Shown in pieces: positions 1-8,799 of a stretch of 64,000 bases of DNA. Every line of letters starts with the position of its first letter. The first letter of the stretch is position 1. This DNA is from Actinomycetes bacterium (lineage in GTDB: Bacteria; Auribacterota; JAJCYG01): assembly GCA_029263055.1 (NCBI GenBank), contig JAJCYG010000099.1, forward strand, positions 128,083 through 192,082, given 5' to 3'. The position numbers were made by a program, and so were the translations under genes. The notes below the pieces were generated by a model, which was given only the letters and a program-made list of their open reading frames with translations, ran no database searches and was not told the DNA's origin.

Positions 1-854
1 TTAAAGAGCTTCGCTATGCGTTTAAAGTTTTTCGGCCTTATAAAGATATTCATAAGGTGACTATTTTTGGATCAGCCCGTACTTCAAAGAGTTCTCCTGA
101 TTATAAACAAGCGGTGAAGTTTTCTCGTTCCATGGTGAAAAAAGGGTTTATGGTCATTACAGGTGCGGCCAGTGGCATTATGGAAGCAGGTAATGTGGGG
201 GCTGGCCGAGATAAAAGTTTTGGGGTTAATATTCGTTTGCCTTTTGAGCAGAGTGCGAATCCTGTGGTTGAAGGTGATCCAAAGTTAATTAACTTTAATT
301 ACTTTTTTACCCGTAAGTTAATTTTTGTGAAAGAGACCAATGCGGTTGTTTTGTTTCCAGGCGGATTTGGAACCCACGACGAGGGATTTGAGTTATTAAC
401 ATTGCTTCAAACAGGTAAGAGTGAATTGATTCCTATTGTGATGCTAGAACAAGAAGAGGGAACCTATTGGAAAGCATGGCAACATTTTGTGAAGCAACAT
501 ATGCTGAAGACAGGGATGATTTCACCTGAAGATTTTTCATTATATAAAATTACTGATAGTGTGGCTGAGGCCGTGAAGGAGATTCAACAATTTTATAAGG
601 TCTATCATTCTATGCGTTATGTAGGGGACAAACTTGTTATTCGAATGAACAAAAAGTTATCTAAAAGAAAACTAGATGAAATTAATCGAGAATTTCATGA
701 TCTATTGGTGACAGGAAATTTTGTTGAAACCAAGGTCTTGTCTGAAGAAGTTGGGGATGAGCATTTGCAGGATAAACCCCGCTTAGTGTTTCATTTTGTC
801 CGGAGCCACATAGGTCGCCTCCGCCAGCTCATAGACACCATCAATAAAGCCTAA
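1..854 (+). CDS. LOG-family (lysine decarboxylase-like fold) protein, 5' partial
   Basis: The reading frame is open from base 3, so the gene begins before the window. The residues encoded upstream of the GTG at 57 (RYAFKVFRPYKDIHK) continue smoothly into VTIFGSAR, the first strand of the Rossmann fold, so that GTG is internal. The LOG/TIGR00730-type signature PGGFGTHDE lies at about 357-383, with a GAASGIMEAGN glycine loop earlier. Family members bind nucleotides, and some are phosphoribohydrolases releasing cytokinin-type bases or AMP-derived products. The substrate here cannot be told from sequence. About 60 residues past the usual core form a basic C-terminal extension. The family assignment is firm; the enzymatic role is not. 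Confidence 0.85.
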   Translation, partial: KELRYAFKVFRPYKDIHKVTIFGSARTSKSSPDYKQAVKFSRSMVKKGFMVITGAASGIMEAGNVGAGRDKSFGVNIRLPFEQSANPVVEGDPKLINFNYFFTRKLIFVKETNAVVLFPGGFGTHDEGFELLTLLQTGKSELIPIVMLEQEEGTYWKAWQHFVKQHMLKTGMISPEDFSLYKITDSVAEAVKEIQQFYKVYHSMRYVGDKLVIRMNKKLSKRKLDEINREFHDLLVTGNFVETKVLSEEVGDEHLQDKPRLVFHFVRSHIGRLRQLIDTINKA

Positions 855-908
855 ATTCTTTTATTTTTGCTGTAAGTCCTTAAAAAATAGGGGATTATAA
901 AATAAATC

Positions 909-937
909 TTGCATTATTTGGGGTCCTATAGTATAAA
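909..937 (+). promoter_or_regulatory. Putative promoter of the K/E/A-rich protein gene
   Basis: TTGCAT (909-914) and TATAAA (932-937) are separated by 17 bases. The -10 box matches 5 of 6 consensus positions, but the -35 box only the leading TTG. It lies 36 bases before the ATG at 974, which has a good ribosome-binding site (AAGGTGG, 960-966). Confidence 0.35.
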
Positions 938-973
938 GATCCCTCAATTTTGGAAAAATAAGGTGGATTCATA

Positions 974-1402
974 ATGAGTGAAGAAAACAAAGAAGAAGTA
1001 AAAAAAGAGGCTGCTCCTAAGGCTGAAGAAAAGAAAGCTGAAGCACCTAAAGAAGAAGCTAAAGCTGAAAAGCCTAAAAAAGAAGAGGCGCCTAAAGCTG
1101 AGGAAAAAAAAGCTGAAGCACCTAAGGAAGAAGCTAAAGCCGAAGAGCCTAAGAAAGAAGAGGCGCCTAAAGAAGAAGCACCAGCTGAAGCTCCTGCGGT
1201 TGAAGAAGCCCCTGCAGAGCCAGCCAAACCAACGCGTCCTACAACGTGTAGCGTGACGGGTAAAGCTTTACAGCGGAATACTTGGTATTACCGTGATGGA
1301 AAATGGTTTGCTAACAAACGTGTTTATAAAGAAGACAAGAAAAAGCAAAAAGAAGAAGCTGCTGAAGCTGAAAAAGCTGCTGCTGCACCTGCCGCTGAAT
1401 AA
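974..1402 (+). CDS. Lys/Glu/Ala-rich repeat protein with small conserved C-terminal module
   Basis: 142 residues, not a recognised named family. Residues 1-80 are almost entirely Lys, Glu, Ala and Pro and contain two near-identical 25-residue repeats (14-38 and 39-63). The stretch is probably extended or helical and highly charged, like histone-H1-type tails or TolA-like spacers. Residues about 88-118 form a distinct module, TCSVTGKALQRNTWYYRDGK followed by WFANKRVYK, that resembles a zinc-ribbon or treble-clef layout in which only one Cys remains. A second Ala/Glu/Lys tail closes the protein. There is no signal peptide, so it is probably cytoplasmic. The AAGGTGG ribosome-binding site 7 bases before the ATG supports this start. 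It is monocistronic, with its own terminator. Possible roles (nucleic-acid or ribosome association) are guesses. Confidence 0.7.
   Translation: MSEENKEEVKKEAAPKAEEKKAEAPKEEAKAEKPKKEEAPKAEEKKAEAPKEEAKAEEPKKEEAPKEEAPAEAPAVEEAPAEPAKPTRPTTCSVTGKALQRNTWYYRDGKWFANKRVYKEDKKKQKEEAAEAEKAAAAPAAE
1013..1162 (+). repeat. Tandem 75-bp in-frame repeat, two copies
   Basis: Copies at 1013-1087 and 1088-1162 encode 25-residue units that differ by one residue (Lys to Glu). At DNA level they differ at several third positions. It is a coding repeat in the charged tail, not a CRISPR or mobile element. Confidence 0.85.
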
Positions 1403-1427
1403 GTTTTCTTAAATAGATTGAAGTTTA

Positions 1428-1460
1428 AAAGCAGTGAGTATTTTACTTGCTGCTTTTTTA
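1428..1460. terminator. Rho-independent terminator between convergent genes
   Basis: Left arm 1428-1440 pairs with right arm 1444-1456 across a TTT loop, giving 13 pairs with two G-T wobbles, followed by a T run to 1459. It serves the plus-strand gene ending at 1402. The opposite strand also has a short T run after the stem, so it may also act on the minus-strand gene ending at 1458. Confidence 0.75.
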
Positions 1461-2765
1461 TTTGCCTAAAAGAGATTTCATCATTGATTTGTCAATCGTG
1501 AGGATTTCTGTTCGCTGCGCATCTAACACGCGAATGCCATTGTAGTCTGAAAAATTATAGTTTTTGCAGAGTTGTTCTAATGCTTTGAGAGATGTGGTGA
1601 TGAGTTCTTTCGAAATTTTCTTTCCTTCTACTGACTCTGCAGATTCTTTTAATGTGAAAATTAATTCAAAAACCGACCGTTTGGGAACGGTTCCGCGATT
1701 TAATAGTTTCTCTTCCTCAATAAAAGAGGCTTGAACATTTTCAACATTGTGTGCTGGGTTTTTTTCTGCTTTTTTCTGTTCGCTCAAAAGATTTTGAATA
1801 TTTTGGCTGGCTTGAAAAGCAATGAAATTGGGTAATTGCACATCTTCAATAAAAAAGTCTTCCTTTGGCCAGAGTAGAGGGTCGCCATATTCTTCGAATT
1901 CTTCAGGAACAGGAAGCCGCACCATGTTCTTTTCTTTGTCTATAGAGACTAAAGGATGTATTTTTTCAATCATGGCATTGTAGTTTTTGATTGAAACAAG
2001 TAAGAGGTATTCATATTCAAAACCAGCAGGAACAGAGAGAGATTCTGATGTAAATTCTTTCTTAAGGGAGAATGATTCTGTTGCTTTGACATAGTAAAGG
2101 ATTTTTTCTGAATCTAATGGTTTCATACGTAGTTCTAAAATAGTGTACTTAGATTTTTCTTTCATGCCAGCTTCGAGCATATTAATAAAAATAGTCGGAG
2201 AAATATTTTCGAGTGACACATTTTCAACAAAGTTTTGTTGAATTAATTTTTCAATACTTGTTCGACCTAAATTGCGAAAAAAGAGTTGGATTCGCTTGTT
2301 GCTTAAGATCGTCGGGCTAGGGCCCATTTGGTACATGACGCGCGTCATAAAATCATTGAGTGAGATGTTCATTAGAATCACGCGGTGAAGATCGTTAACA
2401 TAACGAGTTGTGACCAGTTCAATACCAAGTGATTTATCTGCGCCAATAATTGTGAAAAATTCAACATCAGAGTCTGTGCTTAAAGTGACTCGTCGGATGG
2501 TGTGCATCACATGATCAATGGCTTCTTGAGCTTTTTCTTCAAAAGCAACTTCACCATATAAAGAACCGAGCAATTGTTTTAAGGGAAGGTAGACACCTAG
2601 CGTTTTACCGACCATTTTGGCGTCTACAACTGTTTTATATTCTTTAAGCAGTACTTCTTCTACTGATTCGGCAAGTCGGTCCTTAGGGTAGGTAGGGCCG
2701 CTCCAACACCCGTTTAGGGTTGGAAGTAACATCATGCAAATGATTAGATAGCCGTACTTTTTCAT
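1458..2765 (-). CDS. Predicted lipoprotein of unknown function, co-transcribed with the FtsH-like protease
   Basis: 435 residues. An N-terminal lipoprotein signal ends in the lipobox LNGC, with the acylated Cys at residue 20. The rest is a soluble alpha/beta-looking domain with no family I recognise. Its start lies 7 bases after the stop of the FtsH-like gene, so the two are surely one transcript. That arrangement suggests an envelope partner or substrate adaptor of the protease, or a shared stress response; this is inference. The C-terminal half has a Lys/Glu-rich segment (around residues 320-345) that may be a linker. No catalytic motif was seen. Confidence 0.75.
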   Translation of the reverse strand: MKKYGYLIICMMLLPTLNGCWSGPTYPKDRLAESVEEVLLKEYKTVVDAKMVGKTLGVYLPLKQLLGSLYGEVAFEEKAQEAIDHVMHTIRRVTLSTDSDVEFFTIIGADKSLGIELVTTRYVNDLHRVILMNISLNDFMTRVMYQMGPSPTILSNKRIQLFFRNLGRTSIEKLIQQNFVENVSLENISPTIFINMLEAGMKEKSKYTILELRMKPLDSEKILYYVKATESFSLKKEFTSESLSVPAGFEYEYLLLVSIKNYNAMIEKIHPLVSIDKEKNMVRLPVPEEFEEYGDPLLWPKEDFFIEDVQLPNFIAFQASQNIQNLLSEQKKAEKNPAHNVENVQASFIEEEKLLNRGTVPKRSVFELIFTLKESAESVEGKKISKELITTSLKALEQLCKNYNFSDYNGIRVLDAQRTEILTIDKSMMKSLLGK

Positions 2766-2772
2766 AAAACGA

Positions 2773-4533
2773 TTAAGGAGTTTCCTCCTTCTTAGGATTT
2801 TCTTCTAAAGGTGTTTCCTCGTTTTTTGCGAGCTTTTCTTTAAGATCATCAGATAAATTAGAATCACGAAATCTTTGAAGTAATCCTTCAGATTCAAGAC
2901 GGCGTATTTTTGTCTTTCCATGTTTTTGACAAATATCAACGATTTCATCGTATTCGAGTTCTTCTTTTTCCATGAGTTGTTTAACCATTTCATCTAAGAG
3001 ATCAATCTCTTTAGATAAGATTTCATCTACAGCAGTCATACACTCTTGAAGAATCCGTTCTGTTTCTAGATTGAGTTTGTTTTTTTGTTCATCAGACATA
3101 TAAGCGAGTGGGTTGACACCATCTCTAGTCATTGCACCCGCGTAATAGTCTCCAATCGAGCCATTGCTTCCCATTCCTAAGCGCCATACCATTAAATGAG
3201 CCATAGAGGTGGCATTCTGAAAGTCAGATGACACGCCATGAGTGGTTGTTTTAAACCTCAGTTTTTCAGCCGCATAGCCCCCTAGAGCTGTTTTGATTTG
3301 AGCTAAGTACCATTCACGGTCTTTTCCATAAGTCTCTTCTAAAGGCTGATGGTGAAAGACTCCGAGTGTGTTACTTCGAGTGGCAATAGAGATCTTAAAC
3401 ACATCATCAAGAGGGTGGAGGTAGTAACAAACAACCGCATGTCCTGATTCATGATAGGCCGTATTGAGTTTTTCTTTTTCAGAGATTTTTCGAAAACGTT
3501 TGATCCCTAAATCGATCCGTTCCATGGCAGCTGTGAGATCTTTCATTTCAACTTGTTCCCGTTTCTCACGTGTGGAAATTAAGGATGCTTCTTTGACAAT
3601 ATTTTCAATGTCTGCCGGGCTTTTTTCAACGGTATAGTTGGCTAAGCGTTTGCAATCAATGTCTGGATTAAATTTGACTTTGTTCAAGTAGAATTCAAAT
3701 AATCTTTCACGGCCTTCAGCATAAGGACGGCTGATATAAATTTTTCGGTCAAAGCGGCCAGGTCGTAAAAGGGCTTCATCCAATTTACTTTCATCTGCGT
3801 TAGTGGCACCAATGACAACAATGTTAGAGTCTTCACCTTTTAAACCATCCATTTCAACAAGGAGTTGGTTTTGCGTGGTGTTGGATTCTTGACTTCCCAT
3901 AAAACTAAATTGACGCGCTTTCCCAATCACTTCTAATTCATCGATAAAGACAATGCAGGCTCCCTCAGCATAAGCCATGGCGCGTGCTTTTTTAAACAAA
4001 CTTCGAACACGGCTCGCACCGACTCCAACAAACATTTCAACAAATTCACTTCCGGCAACAGACATAAAAGGGATCCCTGCTTCAGTTGCAATCGCTTTAG
4101 CAAGCAAGGTTTTACCGGTTCCAGGAGGGCCGACTAACAACAAGCCTTTAATAATTTTTCCACCCACTTGTTTGATGCGTGTGTGATCTTGAAGTAGATT
4201 GACCACTTCTATGGCTTCATCTTTGGCTTCATCCACACCAATCACATCGTCAAAGTGAACGTTTACTTTTTGGCCTTTAATCGATGTTTTTTTCATCGAC
4301 ATAAACCCTTTGCCAAACATACGCATGTAAACAAACACAAAAATAAGGGCGTGCAATCCACCTACCATTAATTGAATAGGGAGTTGAGCCAAAGTCATTT
4401 TACGATAAAAAGATTCTAAAGAAGAGAGGCCCCACCAGGTGAGCCCTAATAGAATAAGTATGACTGCGGTTATGGCGACTTTTACACCATGAAACATCAT
4501 AAAAACTTTAAATCTACGTAGTAATCGTGCCAT
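2773..4533 (-). CDS. FtsH-family membrane AAA+ zinc metalloprotease with very short periplasmic loop
   Basis: 586 residues. Two membrane segments lie at about 17-36 and 52-71. The AAA module has Walker A GPPGTGKT (135-142), the pore-loop MFVGVG (168-172), Walker B VFIDELE (195-201) and the second region of homology with arginine fingers LLRPGRFDR (255-263). The M41 peptidase has HESGH (361-365) and, downstream, a SSDFQNAT segment that should carry the acidic third zinc ligand. The family degrades unfolded or regulatory membrane and cytosolic proteins. Canonical FtsH has roughly 70 residues of periplasmic domain between the helices; here only about 15 remain. HESGH replaces the usual HEAGH but keeps all catalytic residues. 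The start is supported by a GGAGG ribosome-binding site (complement of 4545-4550). A terminal Glu/Lys/Pro tail is unusual. I call it FtsH-like because a standard FtsH may exist elsewhere. Confidence 0.92.
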   Translation of the reverse strand: MARLLRRFKVFMMFHGVKVAITAVILILLGLTWWGLSSLESFYRKMTLAQLPIQLMVGGLHALIFVFVYMRMFGKGFMSMKKTSIKGQKVNVHFDDVIGVDEAKDEAIEVVNLLQDHTRIKQVGGKIIKGLLLVGPPGTGKTLLAKAIATEAGIPFMSVAGSEFVEMFVGVGASRVRSLFKKARAMAYAEGACIVFIDELEVIGKARQFSFMGSQESNTTQNQLLVEMDGLKGEDSNIVVIGATNADESKLDEALLRPGRFDRKIYISRPYAEGRERLFEFYLNKVKFNPDIDCKRLANYTVEKSPADIENIVKEASLISTREKREQVEMKDLTAAMERIDLGIKRFRKISEKEKLNTAYHESGHAVVCYYLHPLDDVFKISIATRSNTLGVFHHQPLEETYGKDREWYLAQIKTALGGYAAEKLRFKTTTHGVSSDFQNATSMAHLMVWRLGMGSNGSIGDYYAGAMTRDGVNPLAYMSDEQKNKLNLETERILQECMTAVDEILSKEIDLLDEMVKQLMEKEELEYDEIVDICQKHGKTKIRRLESEGLLQRFRDSNLSDDLKEKLAKNEETPLEENPKKEETP

Positions 4534-4702
4534 AAAGCAATCTATCCTCCGAAGTGGTTCTTAGTATAACGTCATTATTCCACTCAAAACTACAGGAATT
4601 CTTGATCTCTTATATATAGTAATATACGCTATTTCACCCCTTTTGTCAAGGAGGGCGTTTTTGGAACCTACTGATATCACCTTGTTTGTGAATCTGTGGT
4701 GC

Positions 4703-4737
4703 AAAAAAAAGCGGGTAAGAGAAACTCTTACCCGCTT
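4703..4737 (-). terminator. Rho-independent terminator of the DUF3352-like gene
   Basis: Arms 4709-4721 and 4725-4737 form a perfect 13-bp stem with a 3-base loop. On the minus strand it is followed by a run of T (complement of 4703-4710). It sits 17 bases past the end of the gene that stops at 4755. Confidence 0.9.
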
Positions 4738-4754
4738 AAACATGACTTTCCTTA

Positions 4755-6605
4755 TTATTTAGAAAACTCAGTAAAGAAAGTTTGTTCAATTCCATTTGAA
4801 GTGTAAAGCGTGTTGACTCCAATGGTTTTGATTGCTTTTAATGACTTGAGTAATGGGATCAAGCTGTCTTGAATAAACTCTTGGTTTGCTTGACCTTCAT
4901 CAGAAGGTTGCAAGGCTTGAAAGGTGGCAATCCAATTGCTGATTTCAATACCTGCATCCATCATTTTGCTCATGTTGACATAAACAATTTGATTTGTTTT
5001 GCGTTCAATCACTTTTCCAGCTTTTTGGAAATTAGGATCGTCAACAAGAGAAGGGGCATCTCCTTTGTAAGAATCGATCATTTTCTTAAGCGATTCAGCA
5101 TTACTGCTAATCACAAGAAAATCTCCAACAAAGGCGTAACCTGGGGCTAAAGCACGACCCAGAAAAGGAAGTTCAAGTAACTTAAGGTCACTTCCTTTAT
5201 AGCTTTCTTCTGCCATTTGTAATTGAAAGCCAGTAATTGCAGGGGCGCCAGTTTGTTGGGCATTTTGACCCAAGTTTGCTGTTTGTTGATTCACGCTTGC
5301 AACCACTTTATCTAGAAATTTTTGAGCTGCTTTTTTGTCTTTAACTTTAACTAACAAAGCCATTTTAGGAATAGGGAAAAGGCCGCCTGTGGCGACTTCA
5401 TTAAAGACATAAGAAGCTTCATTGCCAATCCAAGCAAGCACATCTTTTTCAATGCTAATGCCCATACTTTGTTCAAAGTTGCTGATGCCTGTTTGGATTA
5501 ATTGAGCTTGTTGTGGGTTTTGGCCATTAAGATTATTCAACCAAAGCTGCCACATGGCATTAACATCTAAAGAACAAGAAGCACTGTAAAGATACGTTCC
5601 TTCAGGAATAAGTGCGAGCGATGCAGGAGTGGCTGGTTTGGAGTCCCACATGGCGCGAGTTTGATCATCCATTTTATCTTTATTTGGAGTGACTGAAATT
5701 CGAGTCATTAATCCCTTGTCCAGAACCGTGGTGCCGCCCAATGTTTGAAGCACGCCAAATGCACTTGCTACGTTAGGTCCTAGTGCACCGGCTCCAGGAA
5801 GTGAGGAAAGAGCATTCATTAAAGAACCGATTTTTTCAAAGTCCATATAGAATCGGCCGATTGCATTATTGCCTAAAGTTGTTGAGGAAATAATGGATTG
5901 AAAACGCTCATTTTTAGCGAGTGAATTGTCAGATTTGCCATCAGCTAAATCAATTGCATTTTCAATGGCTGTGCGTGCGTCTCCAATGCCTAAAATAAAA
6001 CTGTTTCCTAAAACAGTGTAATAGAGATCAGGATCTGCATCTGTGTTCGGTAAAATATGAACCACTTCTGTGGATCCATAAGGAGCGCGTTCAATATCAG
6101 ATTCTCCTTCGCCACGAAGGTTTTCTACGATTTTGAAAATGCGTTCTGTAATTTTTGTTTTGGTTCCAACTTGAGCCAAGAAAAGAACGTTGGGTGTTGT
6201 TGCACCAGGAGACATAGGAAGAACAGCAATAGCCAGTTCTTTACCTAATAGATCCATTAAAGTTCCTTCACCTACTTCAAAACCAAGACTATTTTTAAAT
6301 TCATCTTGGAATCGTTGAAGGGAGCTTTGAACATTGGTGTCTTGCCAGATTTTTAATGAGGTGAACTCTTTCCAAAATTCAGAACCTCTGAGTTCGTTCC
6401 AAACACTCTCAAGTTGTTTTAAAGAGTAGAATGCAACCACATCATTGGGAGCATATCGAGCCAAGCTCTCAGCGGCTTCTTTTTTGACGTCAACATTGTA
6501 GCTGAGTCGAGGGCTGCTTCCTGACTTTGATAGAAATTGAAATCCAACGACGGCAACCGCTGCAACAGCAATAACCCCCACTATTAATCCGAGCTTGTTC
6601 TTCAT
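4755..6605 (-). CDS. DUF3352-like membrane-anchored exported protein
   Basis: 616 residues. An N-terminal membrane anchor or uncleaved signal (about residues 5-25, rich in Val and Ala) precedes a large extracytoplasmic domain. The opening YAPNDVVAFYSLKQL, the repeated two-lobed pattern (a second copy starts near ALIPEGTYLYSASCSLD) and the AALxV-type beta/alpha blocks match my memory of DUF3352, whose function is unknown. There is no catalytic signature. It follows a small lipoprotein gene by 22 bases and has its own strong terminator, so the two form a short operon. The family call is moderate; the topology call is stronger. Confidence 0.65.
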   Translation of the reverse strand: MKNKLGLIVGVIAVAAVAVVGFQFLSKSGSSPRLSYNVDVKKEAAESLARYAPNDVVAFYSLKQLESVWNELRGSEFWKEFTSLKIWQDTNVQSSLQRFQDEFKNSLGFEVGEGTLMDLLGKELAIAVLPMSPGATTPNVLFLAQVGTKTKITERIFKIVENLRGEGESDIERAPYGSTEVVHILPNTDADPDLYYTVLGNSFILGIGDARTAIENAIDLADGKSDNSLAKNERFQSIISSTTLGNNAIGRFYMDFEKIGSLMNALSSLPGAGALGPNVASAFGVLQTLGGTTVLDKGLMTRISVTPNKDKMDDQTRAMWDSKPATPASLALIPEGTYLYSASCSLDVNAMWQLWLNNLNGQNPQQAQLIQTGISNFEQSMGISIEKDVLAWIGNEASYVFNEVATGGLFPIPKMALLVKVKDKKAAQKFLDKVVASVNQQTANLGQNAQQTGAPAITGFQLQMAEESYKGSDLKLLELPFLGRALAPGYAFVGDFLVISSNAESLKKMIDSYKGDAPSLVDDPNFQKAGKVIERKTNQIVYVNMSKMMDAGIEISNWIATFQALQPSDEGQANQEFIQDSLIPLLKSLKAIKTIGVNTLYTSNGIEQTFFTEFSK

Positions 6606-6627
6606 TTGACTCCCATCCTTTCTGAAA

Positions 6628-6870
6628 CTAAAAGCGAATTTGTATTTTTTCTTCTTGTTCTGGTGCGATTAGAACATCTTCATTAATTCGACGTTCTTGT
6701 CCTAAATCATCACTCACTTCTTCAAAAGTATTAACAGTGCCGCCGGTAATGTCTTCTACAGCACTAGGCGCTGCGCAAGATGACAAGCAAAGAGAAAAGA
6801 TCGTAAGTAAAGGAAGAGTGTAGATTGAGACGGCTGTTTTTGCTTTTTTCTTAAAGCGAAGTTTATTCAT
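6628..6870 (-). CDS. Small predicted lipoprotein
   Basis: 80 residues. A basic N-terminus (MNKLRFKKKAK) and hydrophobic segment end in LSSC, with the lipid-accepting Cys at residue 32. About 48 acidic residues remain after processing. There is no recognisable domain. It lies 22 bases upstream of, and co-directional with, the DUF3352-like gene, which suggests they act together at the envelope. The length and lipobox make it credible despite its size. Confidence 0.65.
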   Translation of the reverse strand: MNKLRFKKKAKTAVSIYTLPLLTIFSLCLSSCAAPSAVEDITGGTVNTFEEVSDDLGQERRINEDVLIAPEQEEKIQIRF

Positions 6871-7051
6871 TAATTTCTTGAACCCCTTGGTTTTATTGTT
6901 TACTTCACTCCTGCTAAAAACTTACCATATAGATACGTATCCAGCAAGGTTAGCACTACAGTTTTTTTGGAGCAATCTTTTTTTAATTTAAGTCTCTAAA
7001 TAGGGTGGAAATCAAGTTGTTGTAGTAAATTTCAAATAAAGACCATCAAAC

Positions 7052-7067
7052 ATACAATATATTGTAT
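7052..7067. promoter_or_regulatory. Perfect 16-bp palindrome just upstream of the ptsN-like gene
   Basis: ATACAATATATTGTAT reads the same on both strands. It overlaps a good -10 element, TATACT (7065-7070), that lies 6 bases before the ATG at 7077. A dimeric repressor bound here would block the promoter. No convincing -35 box was found. Confidence 0.5.
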
Positions 7068-7076
7068 ACTAACAAA

Positions 7077-7547
7077 ATGAACCTGGCTCAATATTTACAG
7101 ACAAATGCGATTTTGCTTCAGACTGAAGCTAAAGAAAAGAATTTGCTTTTAGCAGAGCTAGTTGAAAAAGTGGCTGAGTTAAGCCAATATGAAGCAACTG
7201 AAAAGATTTTAGCCGGGGTTTTGGAGCGAGAAAAAATTCGTTCGACTGGTTTTGGTAAGGGATTGGCTGTGGCTCATGCTCGAATGGAGCCTTTTCCGAA
7301 AATTTGCGTTGTTTTGGCTCGGCCTTCTGTGCCGATTGAATGGGGTTCTTTGGATGGAGAGCCGGTAGAGTTTGTGGTATTGGTTGTGGGACCGACAGTT
7401 GAAGAAGCAAAGTATTTGCAAGTTTTATCTGAGGTGACAAAATTGTGGGCGCGTAAAGAAACGCGCGCGTTACTTCTTTCTGCGTTAACACCTGAAGAAG
7501 TCTTGCGTGTTATTTTAGAATCCAAAACGCGTTCTCACCCAAGATAA
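7077..7547 (+). CDS. ptsN: PTS EIIA-Ntr-like (PtsN-type) phosphocarrier protein
   Basis: 156 residues from the ATG at 7077. The in-frame TTG at 7062 is a poorer start because it lies inside the palindrome and has no ribosome-binding site. The fold-2 EIIA signature STGFGKGLAVAHAR includes the phosphoryl-accepting His67, preceded by VLEREKIRSTG, as in nitrogen-PTS EIIA proteins. Such proteins take phosphate from NPr and regulate potassium transport, nitrogen or envelope processes. No sugar-specific EIIB or EIIC is nearby, which favours a regulatory role. There is no Shine-Dalgarno sequence, and a -10 box lies 6 bases upstream, so the mRNA may be leaderless. lpxK follows after 15 bases, implying co-expression with lipid A synthesis. 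Confidence 0.85.
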   Translation: MNLAQYLQTNAILLQTEAKEKNLLLAELVEKVAELSQYEATEKILAGVLEREKIRSTGFGKGLAVAHARMEPFPKICVVLARPSVPIEWGSLDGEPVEFVVLVVGPTVEEAKYLQVLSEVTKLWARKETRALLLSALTPEEVLRVILESKTRSHPR

Positions 7548-7562
7548 AAAGGGAGTGTTGTT

Positions 7563-8606
7563 TTGCGACATTGGTTTTTAAAATTGTTAGAAAAAGATTC
7601 GCCTCATTTTTTTGAAGTTGTTCTTCTTTTTTTTCTTTCTCTTCTTTCATTTATTTATTCTTTATTAATTAGACTTCGTTTTTTTTTATATCAAGCCCAT
7701 CTTTTAAAACAAGAGTCTCTTTCTGTTCCTGTTGTGAGTGTGGGTAATCTTAATCTAGGGGGTACGGGTAAAACTCCAATGGTTGAGTTTTTATCTCGGT
7801 TGTTTATTCAGCGAGGGAAAAAGGTCGGAATTTTGTCGCGTGGTTATGCCCGAAAAACAAATTCATCTGGCATTGAAAAAGTTGAATTTGATTCAAGTCG
7901 GTCGTTGCGAAGTCAAGCAGAACAATGGGGGGATGAACCTCTTCTATTGTCAAAACATTTACCTGAGGTCCCTATTTATGTTTCTAAAAATCGAGTGGCT
8001 GCAGGAAAAGAAATGTTGGAAAAAGAAAACGTAGATTTGATTTTATTAGATGATGGCTTTCAACATTTTCGATTAAAACGGGATGTTGATTTAGTGCTGC
8101 TTGATCCAGAAAAAGATTTAAAAGGAAAAGTATTTCCTCGTGGTTTGTTAAGAGAGCCTTTGTCATCATTAAAGAGAGCGTCTCTTTTTTGTAGTAAAGA
8201 TAAAGCTGTTGAGGGATTTGTGCCTGCTTCTTTTTTTCAGATTAAACCGGTCTCATTTATTGAGCTGGTTTCTGGTAAAAAAGAATCGGTAGATTTTTTG
8301 AAAGGAAAGTCTGTGCTTTTGTTTAGCGGAATAGGGCGTCCTCAATCGTTTGAACAAACGTGCCGTCATCTGGGTCTTGTCATAAAAGAGTCTGTTTCTT
8401 TCCCTGATCATCATTACTTTTCTGTTGCAGATCAAAATGAGCTGAGTCAAAAAGCGCTTCAGCATAAGGTTGATTGCTTGGTAACGACTGAAAAAGATGC
8501 AATGAGATGGGAAGTGTTAAAAGATTTTTCTCTTCCTGTTTATATTGTTCAAATTTCTTTGGTTTCTGAAGGGTTGGAAAAAGAACCTATTTTATCCCAA
8601 TTGTAG
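7563..8606 (+). CDS. lpxK: Tetraacyldisaccharide 4'-kinase
   Basis: 347 residues, the normal family length. It phosphorylates the 4' position of the tetraacyl disaccharide in lipid A synthesis, at the inner membrane. A membrane helix (about 20-37) precedes the P-loop VGNLNLGGTGKTP (about 60-72), followed by GILSRGYARK, GDEPLLLSKHLP, LLDDGFQHFRLKRDVDLVLLD and PRGLLREPLSSLKRA, all hallmark LpxK blocks. The start is TTG, supported by GGGAG at 7551-7555 and by the N-terminus. It is probably co-transcribed with the ptsN-like gene. Together with lpxD in this window it shows that the organism makes lipid A. Confidence 0.97.
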   Translation: MRHWFLKLLEKDSPHFFEVVLLFFLSLLSFIYSLLIRLRFFLYQAHLLKQESLSVPVVSVGNLNLGGTGKTPMVEFLSRLFIQRGKKVGILSRGYARKTNSSGIEKVEFDSSRSLRSQAEQWGDEPLLLSKHLPEVPIYVSKNRVAAGKEMLEKENVDLILLDDGFQHFRLKRDVDLVLLDPEKDLKGKVFPRGLLREPLSSLKRASLFCSKDKAVEGFVPASFFQIKPVSFIELVSGKKESVDFLKGKSVLLFSGIGRPQSFEQTCRHLGLVIKESVSFPDHHYFSVADQNELSQKALQHKVDCLVTTEKDAMRWEVLKDFSLPVYIVQISLVSEGLEKEPILSQL

Positions 8607-8689
8607 TAGGTTGTTACTCTGTACCACAAGATGTAGTGATAAAATTCCTTTCCTTTTTTCCGCTGATTTTCTCTTATCCCTTTTTTATT

Positions 8690-8718
8690 TTGACTCTATA
8701 TAAGTGCTTTGGTAAAAC
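8690..8718 (+). promoter_or_regulatory. Putative promoter of the secretion operon
   Basis: TTGACT (8690-8695), 17 bases, then TAAAAC (8713-8718). It is the best promoter-like pair in the 190 bases before the GTG at 8800. Nothing else recognisable lies in this gap. Confidence 0.4.
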
Positions 8719-8799
8719 TCTGAGTGCCGCATTTTATTAGTCTTTTTATCTTTCGTAATTATTGTGTTTTATCAACGTCCTATGATTGAGGAGGAAAGT

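Noticed and set aside
1013..1162. Direct repeats that could suggest a CRISPR or satellite
   Set aside because: Two adjoining 75-base copies with no spacers, in frame and with mainly third-base differences: a coding repeat.
895..1227. Open frame opposite the K/E/A-rich gene, Ser/Ala/Gly-rich
   Set aside because: It is the mirror of the GAA/AAG/GCT-rich repeat codons on the plus strand, has no ribosome-binding site and overlaps the other gene's promoter.
4561..4743. 60-codon open frame on the minus strand between the FtsH-like and DUF3352-like genes
   Set aside because: It begins inside the terminator hairpin of the upstream gene, has no ribosome-binding site and its product resembles nothing. 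This 221-base gap holds only that terminator and the protease gene's leader.
8764..8799. Earlier GTG start for the SGNH-hydrolase gene
   Set aside because: It would put the strong AGGAGG inside the coding region and bury the signal peptide behind 12 acidic/polar residues.
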